Assembly (NCBI GenBank): GCA_023129655.1
Contig: JAGMBN010000003.1
Location: 1-29,867 of the forward strand
Origin: a bacterium
GTDB lineage: Bacteria; JAHJDO01
Reading direction: 5' to 3'
Length of the DNA: 29,867 bases
Part shown: piece after piece, positions 16,050 through 25,000 of the stretch
Numbering within the stretch: the stretch's first letter is position 1
Layout of the letters: each line of letters opens with the position of its first letter
Made by a program: the position numbers and the translations under genes
The notes under the pieces: generated by a model
Seen by the model: the letters and a program-made list of their open reading frames with translations, nothing else
Told to the model about the DNA's origin: nothing
The model's database searches: none

Positions 16050-16985
16050 ATGGATATTATAAAGAAACTTGTTCCATTAAAACATAGATATCCACATGCA
16101 GTGCTGGCAATGGGTAATTTTGACGGTATGCATGTCGGGCATAAGAGGATTATTGACAGAGTCATAAAGGAAGCCGGAAGAATTAATGGGACAAGTATTA
16201 TTCTAACATTTACACCGCATCCTATTAAGGTATTAAAGCCGGAAGTAATGGATTTACTTCTTACATCTGAAGAACATAAGATAAAACTTATTGAGAAAAC
16301 AGGGATAGACCTTTGTATATCTATAGATTTTACCTCAATTGCAGATATGGGAGCTGAAGAGTTTGTATCAGAAGTTCTATGTAATTATCTTCATGTTCGG
16401 AAAATATATGTAGGATTCAATTATAGATTCGGTGTTGGGCAGCAGGGAAATGCGAAGCTGCTAGAGCAAATGGCTGAGAAAAACAAATTCAGTGTTGGCA
16501 TTATAAAGCCTGTGAAAGTTTTTGGTGGAGTTGTTAGTAGTACCAGAATCAGAAAGTGTATTAGAGAAGGAAAGTTAAACGAGGCATCCAGATTGCTTGG
16601 GCGCAGGTATTCAGTAATGGGAAACGTGTCCAGAGGCTGTGGGATTTCAAGGGATATAGATTTCCCTACTGCTAATATATATTGTGATATAGAAGTAACA
16701 CCGCCGGAAGGAGTGTATGCAGCATATGCCATAGTGCGCATAAACAATAAACCTCTAGTCTGCAAAGCTGTACTGGACGCAAGAAAACAGAATAGCAAAT
16801 TTTTTCTGGAAGTATATATTTTCAACCTTAAAACAGACCTTTATGGAAAAACTATAGAGGTTTTTTTTATTAAAAAATTGCGAGACAGATTCAAATTTCA
16901 GCGCAGAGAGGATGCAAAAAAGCAGATAGTTTGTGATGCAGCTAAAGCAAGGAAAGTTTTATTAGAAGCTCATTTTGGGATATAA
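16050..16985 (+). CDS. ribF: Bifunctional riboflavin kinase/FAD synthetase RibF
   Basis: A 311-residue enzyme that phosphorylates riboflavin to FMN and adenylylates FMN to FAD. The N-terminal nucleotidyltransferase domain (1-~185) has 'MGNFDGMHVGH' (residues 21-31), 'LTFTPHP' and 'SSTRIRKCI'. The C-terminal flavokinase domain has 'DFPTAN' (204-209, Mg-ATP binding), 'PPEGVYA' and a catalytic Glu in 'FFLEVYIF'. The usual 'NIG..PTF' loop is replaced by 'VLDARKQ', a local divergence. It is paired with truB as in many bacteria, though infB and rbfA are not adjacent. It converges on asd with only 3 nt between the stop codons and no hairpin terminator there. Confidence 0.95.
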   Translation: MDIIKKLVPLKHRYPHAVLAMGNFDGMHVGHKRIIDRVIKEAGRINGTSIILTFTPHPIKVLKPEVMDLLLTSEEHKIKLIEKTGIDLCISIDFTSIADMGAEEFVSEVLCNYLHVRKIYVGFNYRFGVGQQGNAKLLEQMAEKNKFSVGIIKPVKVFGGVVSSTRIRKCIREGKLNEASRLLGRRYSVMGNVSRGCGISRDIDFPTANIYCDIEVTPPEGVYAAYAIVRINNKPLVCKAVLDARKQNSKFFLEVYIFNLKTDLYGKTIEVFFIKKLRDRFKFQRREDAKKQIVCDAAKARKVLLEAHFGI

Positions 16986-16988
16986 AAT

Positions 16989-18005
16989 CTACCTAATCAA
17001 TTCCTCTGCAATCTGAACTGCATTAAGAGCCGCGCCTTTGCGGATATTGTCTGAAACTACCCACATATTGATCCCGTTTTTCTTAAAAGGGTCCCTGCGG
17101 ATCCTGCCTACATATGTATCATCTTTGCCTTCTGCAAGAAGAGGCATTGGGTACTGTGGCGGATCAGCGCTTATATCATCAACAACAGATATCCCTTGAG
17201 CGTCCTTCAAGACATAGGTAATTTCTTTAATAGAAACTTCTCTTTCTGTCTCAATGTATATGGATTCTGAATGAGCATAAAAAACAGGTATTCGTACTGT
17301 AGTCGCAGTAATCTCTATCGTATCATCATGTAATATCTTATGTGTTTCTTTAACCATCTTCCATTCTTCCGTTGTATATCCCAGTTCTCCAAAAGAGCCT
17401 ATATGCGGAATTGCATTAAATGCTATTTGATAAGGATAAGCGTCAAAACCTGTTATTTCCTTGCCATTAGTGTAATCCTGAACTTGTTTCTTCAACTCCC
17501 CTATCGCAGCTCTTCCCGTTCCTGAAACCGATTGATATGTAGAGACAATAATTCTTCTTATCTTTGCTAATTTATGGATTGGCGCAAGTGCAACCACCAT
17601 TTGAATAGTGGAACAATTTGGATTGGCAATAATATTCTTATGCCATTCTATGTCTTCAGGATTGACCTCCGGAATAATAAGCGGCACCTCAGGATCCATT
17701 CGAAAATCATTTCCATTGTCAATTACAACAACTCCTCTACCTGCTGCGACTTTCCCAAACGTTACAGCAGCCCCTTTCTCTCCCTCTGTGCCGGCAAACA
17801 ACGCTATATCCATTCCATCAAACAATTCTTCGGATATTGCTTTCACACTATATGTGTTGCCCTCAACAGTAATATCTCTTTCACTTCTGGCAAGCACAAC
17901 AAGTTTATCAACTGGAAACTTACGCTGATGCAATACCTTGAGCATTTCTATGCCGACTGCGCCTACCCCAACAACAGCTACGTTATATCTTTCTTTTTTA
18001 TTCAT
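16989..18005 (-). CDS. asd: Aspartate-semialdehyde dehydrogenase
   Basis: A 338-residue NADPH-dependent enzyme that reduces aspartyl phosphate to aspartate semialdehyde, the branch point to lysine/diaminopimelate, threonine and methionine. The Rossmann motif 'GVGAVG' spans residues 13-18, the catalytic C131 lies in 'NPNCSTIQMV', and 'SVSGTGRAAIGEL' and 'RIPVFYAHSES' complete the substrate site. Length is typical. It follows leuB on the same strand after 2 nt, so it is read from the leuB promoter. Cytosolic. Confidence 0.95.
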   Translation of the reverse strand: MNKKERYNVAVVGVGAVGIEMLKVLHQRKFPVDKLVVLARSERDITVEGNTYSVKAISEELFDGMDIALFAGTEGEKGAAVTFGKVAAGRGVVVIDNGNDFRMDPEVPLIIPEVNPEDIEWHKNIIANPNCSTIQMVVALAPIHKLAKIRRIIVSTYQSVSGTGRAAIGELKKQVQDYTNGKEITGFDAYPYQIAFNAIPHIGSFGELGYTTEEWKMVKETHKILHDDTIEITATTVRIPVFYAHSESIYIETEREVSIKEITYVLKDAQGISVVDDISADPPQYPMPLLAEGKDDTYVGRIRRDPFKKNGINMWVVSDNIRKGAALNAVQIAEELIR

Positions 18006-18007
18006 CG

Positions 18008-19066
18008 TTATGCCACTTCCTTTGCTACCATATCCCCTATTTCTGAAGTTGTATGTCCCATTTTCCCTGCAGAAAGGCTTTTCATATCATTTTGAACAAC
18101 CTTTATTACAGCTTTCTCAATATCATCTGCCGCTTTGCTTTCCCCGAGATGTTCAAGCATCATACCTGCTGCGCATATAGCAGCCATTGGATTTATCACG
18201 TTTTTCCCTGTATATTTTGGAGCTGACCCCCCTATTGGTTCAAACATGGATGTTCCACCCTCATCAAGATTAATGTTACCGCCTGCTGCAATACCCATGC
18301 CTCCCTGTATCATTGCTCCGAGGTCCGTTATTATATCCCCAAACATATTATCCGTTACAATAACATCAAACCACTCAGGATTCTTTACCATCCACATACA
18401 GGTAGCATCAACATGAGCATAATCTGTTTTTATGTCGGAATACTCCTTAGCAACATCATAAAATGCCCTTTCCCAAAGATCAAATGCAAAGGTTAAGACG
18501 TTAGTCTTGCCACATAAAGTCAGCTTCTTATCTTTGTTCCTCTTTCTGCAATAGTCAAAAGCATATCTGAGACACCGTTCCACTCCCTTACGAGTATTTA
18601 TAGACTCCTGAATAGCAACTTCGTCAGCAGTCCCCTTTTTTAGGGTCCCACCTGCGCCGGCATAAAGCCCTTCTGTATTCTCCCGCACAACAGTAAAATC
18701 AATATCATCAGGACTTTTATCCTTTAAGGGAGTATCTACCCCGGGATAAAGCTTAACAGGTCTTAAATTTATATACTGATCCAGAGCAAACCTGAGCTTG
18801 AGAAGAAGTCCTTTCTCCAAAATTCCCGGCTTTACATCAGGATGACCAATTGCGCCAAGATATATAGCATCCAGCTTCCTAAATTCTTCTATAGCGGCAT
18901 CAGGCAGAACTTCACCTGTTTTCAGATACCGCTTACCCCCAAAATCATAATGTATAAAATCAAACTTTATATCATATTTACCCGAAATTGCTTTAAGCAC
19001 TTTCATTCCTTCTTTTACAACTTCAGGACCTGTCCCATCTCCACCTATTACACCTATTTTATACAT
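18008..19066 (-). CDS. leuB: 3-isopropylmalate dehydrogenase
   Basis: A 352-residue beta-decarboxylating dehydrogenase. Key features are 'GGDGTGPEV' at the N-terminus, the substrate arginines in 'KLRFALDQYINLRP', 'VRENTEGLYAG', the catalytic Lys in 'CGKTNVL' and metal-binding Asp in 'VTDNMFGDIITDLG', then 'GGSAPKYTGK' for the NAD adenine. It matches the LeuB type of actinobacteria and several anaerobic lineages, which oxidises 3-isopropylmalate in leucine synthesis. Homoisocitrate or other relatives in this family cannot be fully excluded, since leuA/C/D are not in the window. AGGAG lies 5 nt before the ATG (+ strand 19072-19076). It forms an operon with asd. Confidence 0.88.
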   Translation of the reverse strand: MYKIGVIGGDGTGPEVVKEGMKVLKAISGKYDIKFDFIHYDFGGKRYLKTGEVLPDAAIEEFRKLDAIYLGAIGHPDVKPGILEKGLLLKLRFALDQYINLRPVKLYPGVDTPLKDKSPDDIDFTVVRENTEGLYAGAGGTLKKGTADEVAIQESINTRKGVERCLRYAFDYCRKRNKDKKLTLCGKTNVLTFAFDLWERAFYDVAKEYSDIKTDYAHVDATCMWMVKNPEWFDVIVTDNMFGDIITDLGAMIQGGMGIAAGGNINLDEGGTSMFEPIGGSAPKYTGKNVINPMAAICAAGMMLEHLGESKAADDIEKAVIKVVQNDMKSLSAGKMGHTTSEIGDMVAKEVA

Positions 19067-19090
19067 TGTAACTCCTATGATTGATTTTAC

Positions 19091-19148
19091 ATCCCCCTAA
19101 ATCCCCCTTCAAAGGGGGACAGTTTCGCTGCAGGCGAAATCAGGGGGA
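19091..19148. repeat. Three-way-junction palindromic element in the leuB leader
   Basis: An outer stem TCCCCCT (19092-19098)/AGGGGGA (19142-19148) encloses two hairpins. The first is CCCCCT (19103-19108)/AGGGGG (19113-19118) with loop TCAA; the second is TTTCGC (19123-19128)/GCGAAA (19134-19139) with loop TGCAG. It resembles the 'CCCCCTAAATCCCCCTT' repeats dispersed in many bacterial genomes. On the + strand T6 follows. On the - strand it lies inside the predicted leuB 5' leader. Confidence 0.65.
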
Positions 19149-19160
19149 CGTTTTTTGATA

Positions 19161-19169
19161 ATTATAACA
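19161..19169 (-). promoter_or_regulatory. Extended -10 promoter of leuB-asd
   Basis: Reading the - strand, TGTTATAAT is a perfect extended -10 element (TGnTATAAT). No good -35 is seen, as is common for extended -10 promoters. Transcription would start near 19154, giving an ~88-nt leader that carries the three-way-junction repeat before the leuB AGGAG. Confidence 0.5.
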
Positions 19170-19204
19170 ACAATATTTTAAAAATAGAAGTGAATTTTTC
19201 AAAA

Positions 19205-19232
19205 CAAATGGAAAAAAACAAATGGAAAAAAA
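19205..19232. repeat. Two tandem 14-bp A-tract units upstream of the gyrA promoter
   Basis: CAAATGGAAAAAAA occurs twice in perfect tandem. The A7 runs fall at about -40 to -60 relative to the predicted gyrA start, where an UP element or curved DNA would act. Confidence 0.6.
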
Positions 19233-19235
19233 TAT

Positions 19236-19265
19236 TTGGAGTAAAGTAGCTAAGCATGTTATACT
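19236..19265 (+). promoter_or_regulatory. gyrA promoter with extended -10
   Basis: TGTTATACT (19257-19265) matches the extended -10 TGnTATAAT with one mismatch. The -35 candidate TTGGAG (19236-19241) is weak, with an 18-nt spacer. A-tracts lie directly upstream. Start near 19272; AGGAG precedes the gyrA ATG by about 5 nt. Confidence 0.55.
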
Positions 19266-19297
19266 TCAAACTTGAATATTGAACCATAGGAGAAGCA

Positions 19298-21808
19298 ATG
19301 GAAACAATTGAAGGAAAGATAGATTTAGTACATATAGAAGATGAAATGCAGAAGTCTTATATAGACTATGCTATGAGCGTCATTATTGGACGTGCTTTAC
19401 CGGATGTCAGGGACGGGCTGAAACCTGTTCATAGAAGAATCTTGTACGCAATGCATGACATGGGTATTTCAAGCAATAAATCCTACAAAAAGTCTGCCAG
19501 AATTGTTGGTGAGGTTCTTGGAAAATATCATCCGCACGGCGATGCGGCTGTGTATGACACAATGACCAGAATGGTGCAGGATTTCTCATCCAGAGAACCG
19601 TTAATAGACGGACAGGGCAATTTTGGTTCTGTAGACGGAGATTCAGCGGCAGCTATGAGATATACGGAAGTAAAAATGTCCAAAATAAGCGAGGAGCTTC
19701 TTACGGATATTGAGAGAGAAACAGTTGATTTTTCGCCGAATTTTGATGAATCCCTTCAGGAGCCCGTAGTACTCCCCGCCGGCGCGCCGAACCTGTTGAT
19801 AAACGGTTCGCAAGGCATTGCTGTTGGCATGGCTACAGATATCCCGCCGCATAATCTTGGAGAGGTTATAGACGGAGTTGTAAACATAATTGATAATCCA
19901 AATATCACAATTGATGAACTGATGCATATCATTAAAGGGCCTGATTTCCCGACAGGCGCCATTATATATGGGAAGAAAGCTATTAGAGACGCTTATCATA
20001 CGGGAAGAGGACTAATTCAAGTTCGCGCAAAAACAGAAATTGAGGATATAAAAGGAACTGACAGGGAACAAATAATTATAACGGAAATTCCATATCAGGT
20101 GAATAAAGCGAATCTAATTAAGGCGATAGCGAATCTTGTGAGAGATCACAAGATAGAAGGAATATCCGATCTGAGAGACGAATCCGATAAAGACGGGCTA
20201 AGGGTTGTTATTGAATTAAAGAAGGGAGAGATTGCGCAGATAATAATTAATCAGCTTTATAAACATACTCAGATGCAGATCACATGCGGCGCTATACTTC
20301 TTGCTATAGACGAAAACAGACCCAGAATTTTTAATCTGCGGGAGATGTTGGACAGGTTTCTTGAGCACAGACAGGAAGTTGTGCGCAGGAGAACGCAGTT
20401 TGATTTAAGAAAAGCAAAAGCTAAGGCGCATATTCTGGAGGGATTGAAGGTTGCGATTGAACATCTTGATAAGGTTATAAAAATAATAAAATCATCCAAA
20501 GATGCTGATTCAGCGCGCGCAGCATTGACACAAGAGTTTAAGCTTTCTAGCATACAGGTGCAAGCTATACTTGATATGCGTTTGCAGCGATTAACAGGAT
20601 TGGAAAGAGACAAGATCCAGCAGGAGTATCTGGATACAATAAAGCTGATAAATCAACTTGAAGAAATCCTGGCAAGCGATAAGAAAATTATGGACATAAT
20701 CAAAGAGGAAATGCTTGAAATTAAAGGAAAATACGCAAATCCAAGAAGAACCCGGATTGTTGAACAAACAACAGAACTTGGGATAGAAGACTTAATAGCA
20801 GAAGAAGACATGGTTATAACAATAAGCCATGTCGGGTATATAAAAAGACTGCCTTTAACAACATACAGAAGACAGCATAGAGGCGGCAGGGGCATTATGG
20901 GTGCAGGGACGAAAGAAGAGGATTTTATAGAATATGTATTTGTAGCGTCCACGCATGACTATATACTCTTTTTTACAGACAAAGGACAGGTCCACTGGGT
21001 AAAGGTTTACCAAATACCGCAGGCAGGCAGGCTTTCAAGAGGCAAGGCTATTGTCAACCTTCTGCGCATTGCTCCTGACGAGAAAGTTACAGCTTTTGTC
21101 AGAGTTAGAGAGTTTGATGATAAACATAACCTGATAATGGCAACGGAGAGGGGTATTGCAAAGAAGACCAATCTTATTGCCTATAGTCATCCAAGATCAG
21201 GCGGAATAAAAGGCATAAGGCTGGACAAAGGAGACAGGTTAATTTCAGTAAGGCTCACTGATGGAGAAAGTGATGTTCTTTTAGCAACGAAAGAGGGTAA
21301 AGCAATCAGATTTATGGAAAAAGCAGTAAGAACTGTTGGAAGGGTCTCAAGAGGTGTTCGGGGCATAAGATTGAAAAAAGAAGATATTGTTATTGGAATG
21401 GAAGTTGTTGAGGATGAGTCAACTGTTGTTGTTGTTACAGCTAACGGATATGGAAAACGCACGCGCTTCGCGGAGTATAGGCCTCAGGGACGTGGGGGTG
21501 TTGGAGTTATTAATATTCATACTGGGACAAGAAATGGAACGGTTGAGGGATTGAGAACAGTTGCAGATAATGACGAATTGATAGTTATCACAGCTAAAGG
21601 TGTAATAATACGCCAGCCTGTTAAAGAAATAAGGGTTATCAAACGTAACACAAAGGGTACCCGGCTGATCCGTCTTGATAAAGGAGACAGGGTTGTAAGC
21701 ATTGCAAAGGTTGCTGTTGAGGAAGAGGAAAAAGAAGTAAAAGAGGTAAAGGTAAAGGTGTCAAAGAAACCTAAAACTACCAAACAAGTTAAGAAGAAAA
21801 AGAAGTAA
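19298..21808 (+). CDS. gyrA: DNA gyrase subunit A
   Basis: An 836-residue type IIA topoisomerase subunit that breaks and rejoins DNA with ATP-driven negative supercoiling by GyrB. The active-site tyrosine is Y122 ('AMRYTEVKM'). The GyrA box is 'QHRGGRG', one residue off the QRRGGRG consensus, so this is gyrase rather than topoisomerase IV. The C-terminal pinwheel domain (about 510-810) shows six-blade-style repeats ('GYIKRLPL', 'GQVHWVKV', 'GIAKKTNL', 'GKAIRFME', 'GYGKRTRF', 'GVIIRQPV'). In the quinolone-determining region, Ala stands at position 83 with D87 kept ('HPHGDAAVYD'). The final ~30 residues are a lysine/glutamate/valine-rich tail. gyrB is not in the window. Confidence 0.97.
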   Translation: METIEGKIDLVHIEDEMQKSYIDYAMSVIIGRALPDVRDGLKPVHRRILYAMHDMGISSNKSYKKSARIVGEVLGKYHPHGDAAVYDTMTRMVQDFSSREPLIDGQGNFGSVDGDSAAAMRYTEVKMSKISEELLTDIERETVDFSPNFDESLQEPVVLPAGAPNLLINGSQGIAVGMATDIPPHNLGEVIDGVVNIIDNPNITIDELMHIIKGPDFPTGAIIYGKKAIRDAYHTGRGLIQVRAKTEIEDIKGTDREQIIITEIPYQVNKANLIKAIANLVRDHKIEGISDLRDESDKDGLRVVIELKKGEIAQIIINQLYKHTQMQITCGAILLAIDENRPRIFNLREMLDRFLEHRQEVVRRRTQFDLRKAKAKAHILEGLKVAIEHLDKVIKIIKSSKDADSARAALTQEFKLSSIQVQAILDMRLQRLTGLERDKIQQEYLDTIKLINQLEEILASDKKIMDIIKEEMLEIKGKYANPRRTRIVEQTTELGIEDLIAEEDMVITISHVGYIKRLPLTTYRRQHRGGRGIMGAGTKEEDFIEYVFVASTHDYILFFTDKGQVHWVKVYQIPQAGRLSRGKAIVNLLRIAPDEKVTAFVRVREFDDKHNLIMATERGIAKKTNLIAYSHPRSGGIKGIRLDKGDRLISVRLTDGESDVLLATKEGKAIRFMEKAVRTVGRVSRGVRGIRLKKEDIVIGMEVVEDESTVVVVTANGYGKRTRFAEYRPQGRGGVGVINIHTGTRNGTVEGLRTVADNDELIVITAKGVIIRQPVKEIRVIKRNTKGTRLIRLDKGDRVVSIAKVAVEEEEKEVKEVKVKVSKKPKTTKQVKKKKK

Positions 21809-22051
21809 AACGTAAGACAGAATCAAAATCTTTAGCATTAACAAATGCAGGCGTCAAATACACATTTTGTCTATGTTTTAAGCTTGACATAATTGGAGTT
21901 TCCCCAAAAATCTTTATTGTTGACAAAGCATATCTCAAATAAACAGAAAAGCAAGATTGCTTTACTCCGTTCGCAATGACAGTCAAATTTGAAAATTTCG
22001 ATAAAATTAAACAATGCTATTAGAAGATTTTGTGGTATTATAAATTACAGA
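21809..22051. other. Gap after gyrA
   Basis: 243 nt with no recognised gene. A + strand frame is open from 21811 to a TAA near 21939 ('TESKSLALTNAGVKYTF...'), without a start codon. It could be a decayed gene end, but I cannot identify it. A dispersed repeat lies near the downstream end. No terminator with a T-run is evident. The in-frame TTG at 21989 upstream of the helicase fusion gives 21 extra residues unlike the family, and I do not use it. Confidence 0.5.
21948..21981. repeat. Dispersed 'GTCATTGCGAnC...GCAATCTT' type repeat
   Basis: AAAGCAA-GA-TTGCTTT (21948-21963) is a perfect 16-bp palindrome, followed by ACTCCGTTCGCAATGAC. On the - strand this reads GTCATTGCGAACGGAGTAAA then GCAATCTT, the pattern of a palindromic repeat common in many bacterial genomes and often translated by mistake as 'VIANGVKQS'. 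Confidence 0.6.
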
Positions 22052-25000
22052 ATGAAATTCATTGCTGACTTTCATATACATTCACACTATTCTATTGCAA
22101 CAAGTAAGAATCTTATACCTGAATACCTGGATTTATGGGCTGGGCTTAAAGGTATAAAAGTTGTTGGCACCGGGGATTTTACTCATCCGGGATGGGTAAA
22201 GGAATTAAAGGAAAAGCTTGAGCCTGCTGAGCCAGGCCTTTTCAGATTAAAAGATAAATATAAACAGAATACAGATTTTCAGACACTTACTTCCTCTGAT
22301 AATGAGGCCAGATTTCTACTTACTTCTGAGATAAGTAATATTTACAAGAAAGATGGAAAGGTACGCAAGGTTCATAATCTTATATTTGCTCCGGATTTTA
22401 AAACTGTAGAGAAGATTCAACAAAAATTAATTAAAATCGGCGGCAATATCACCTCTGACGGCAGACCCATTCTGGGGCTGGATTCAAGAGATTTGCTGGA
22501 AATAGTTATTAGCTGTTCTGAGAAAAGTTTTTTTGTTCCTGCGCATATCTGGACTCCCTGGTTTTCAGCCCTTGGCTCTAAATCTGGTTTTGACTCTATT
22601 GAGGAGTGTTATGGCGATCTGTCAGAGCATATTTTTGCTGTAGAAACAGGTCTTTCAACTGATCCACCAATGCACTGGATATGCAGCTTTCTGGATAAAT
22701 ATAGGCTTCTTTCCAATTCTGATGCGCATTCTCCTGAAAAATTAGGAAGAAATGCTAACCTTTTTAATACAGAGATTTCCTATAATGCAATCATTGATGC
22801 TGTAAAAACCGGGAAGCCTGAGCATTTCCTTGGTACAATAGATCTCTTTCCTCAGGAGGGTAAATATCATTATGACGGACACAGAAAATGTAATATGTGC
22901 TGGAGTCCATTGGAAACTCTAAAACATAATGAGATATGTCCTGTGTGCGGTAAAAAAATCACAGTCGGAGTAATGAACCGTATTGCGCAGCTAGCAGACA
23001 GATATGACCCTTTACAGAGAGAAAAAAGACTTCCTTTTCATTCGATTATACCGCTGAAAGAAATTATATCTGAAATTCTGGAAGTTGGTCCAGGTTCTCA
23101 AAGGGTTGCTCATGCCTATAATACCCTGTTGCAAAAGGCAGGCACAGAACTTGATCTGCTTCTTAATTTGCCTGTGAAGGAGGTAGAAAGAGCCAGCAAT
23201 AGTTTATTAGCAGAGGCAATAAGACGAATGAGAAACAGACAAGTCTATGTTAAAGAGGGTTTTGATGGGGAATTTGGGAAGGTAAAGGTTTTTCAGGAAG
23301 GTGAAAAGGAATCATTTGGATCTCAAGATCTGTTATTTAAGCATATGATTCAGGTAAAACCTCTGCGTCCCAGAAAGCTGATTAATTTTGACCTGAAAGA
23401 GTACGCACGATTGAGAAAAACCCTGAATCAGCAAAGTTCTGAGAAAGCAGAAAGCAAACCTGAAACATGGGGACTAAACCGTGAGCAACAGAAAGCAGCC
23501 GAGCATTTCTCAGGACCTGCCTTGATCATTGCAGGCCCAGGCACTGGGAAAACCCGGACACTTACATACAGAATAGCAAATCTGGTTCAACACAAGAACA
23601 TAGATTCGGAACATGTTTTAGCTGTGACATTTACAAATAAAGCAGCTAATGAAATGAAGGAACGATTATACAGTCTGCTGGATAAAGAAGCTGCTAAGCT
23701 GCAGGTATGCACATTCCACGCTCTGGGGTATTCTATACTAAAAGAGCAGCATGCTAAAATTGGACGGGACAAGCAATTTTCGATTCTTGATGAGGATGAT
23801 AAAAAGCTGATATTGCAGAAGATAGGATGTAAAAAGAAACAGGTTGGGAAAGTTTCTGAAGCAATAACCAATGCCAAGCAAAACTTAAAATCAGTAGAAG
23901 AAATAGAAGATAAGGATTTGTCTGGTATTTTTCTCAAGTACAAGACAATTTTACATGAACAGAATTCCTTTGACCTTGATGATCTGATCTACTGCTCTGT
24001 GAGGCTTTTTATGAATTTTCCCGAAGTCCTTTCTCAATATAGGGAAAAATATCAGTGGTGTATGGTTGATGAATATCAGGATATAAATTTTGCCCAGTAT
24101 CAGATGATCAGAAGCTTGATGCCTGAGTATAACTCAAACCTGTGTGTGATTGGAGATCCTAATCAAGCAATTTATGGTTTTCGTGGTGCTGATGTAAGAT
24201 TTATCAGGAGATTTCTTGAGGATTATCCGGGAGCAGCAGCGTATAGACTTAAGAAGACATATCGCTGTTCTGATTATATACTCAAGGCTTCCAGCGAGGT
24301 TATCCAGAGCAAGGAGTTTGTGCAGGGACTTCAGAAGGGTGTTAAGATAAAAATCGTTGAAAACAGCTCTGAAAAAAGTGAAGCAGAATTTGTTGCCAGA
24401 ACCATAGAGAATATGATAGGAGGATTAAGGTTTTTCTCTATAGACAGCAAGATAGCAGATGGCATTGAAGACTCAGAAATAAAGAGCCTTTCTGACTTTG
24501 TTGTGCTCTGTAGAATAAACAGGCAGATAAAAGATTTAGAAAAGGCTTTTAATGATCACAGTATCCCTTATCAAACAATTGGAGACACTCCATTTTTTAG
24601 GGAGGAGCCTGTAAAATCTATTATTGATATGCTGAAACTCGTGATAAATCCTGAAAATAGTTTGTTAAAAGATAAGTTAACAGAAAAGAAGATAATCTCC
24701 TATAAAGAACTTGAAAAATTAAATGATCTTAATATGAATACATCTGTTAGAACTATACTTGTCGCAATTATTAATACTTATTTTAGCAAGAAAAAATTGG
24801 AGAATGAGACTCAATTTAAGAACCTGCTTGATTTAGCAGATGATTTTGGGAATGATGCGGAGAAATTCTTGCAGTTTGCAGTGTTAGGAACCGGAGTTGA
24901 TACATATAAACCAAATATGGAAAATGTTACTTTGATGACCCTTCATTCTGCAAAAGGGCTTGAGTTTAAGTGTGTGTTTATAGTTGGCTGTGAGGATGGG

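Noticed and set aside
16981..16992. Bidirectional terminator between ribF and asd
   Set aside because: Only 3 nt separate the stop codons and no stem-loop with flanking A/T runs is present there.
19091..19156. Intrinsic terminator on the + strand (hairpins followed by T6)
   Set aside because: Nothing is transcribed rightwards into it, since leuB runs away on the - strand; the repeat explanation fits better.
19067..19160. T-box or leucine attenuator upstream of leuB
   Set aside because: No T-box core motif, no leader peptide with leucine codons and no antiterminator/terminator pair; the U-run lies on the opposite strand from leuB.
21811..21941. Possible small gene after gyrA ('TESKSLALTNAGVKY...')
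   Set aside because: No start codon or ribosome binding site and no family recognised; kept only as a possible remnant in the gap description.
21789..21986. - strand small protein starting 'MTVIANGVKQS'
   Set aside because: The N-terminus is the translation of a dispersed palindromic repeat that is often mis-annotated as protein.
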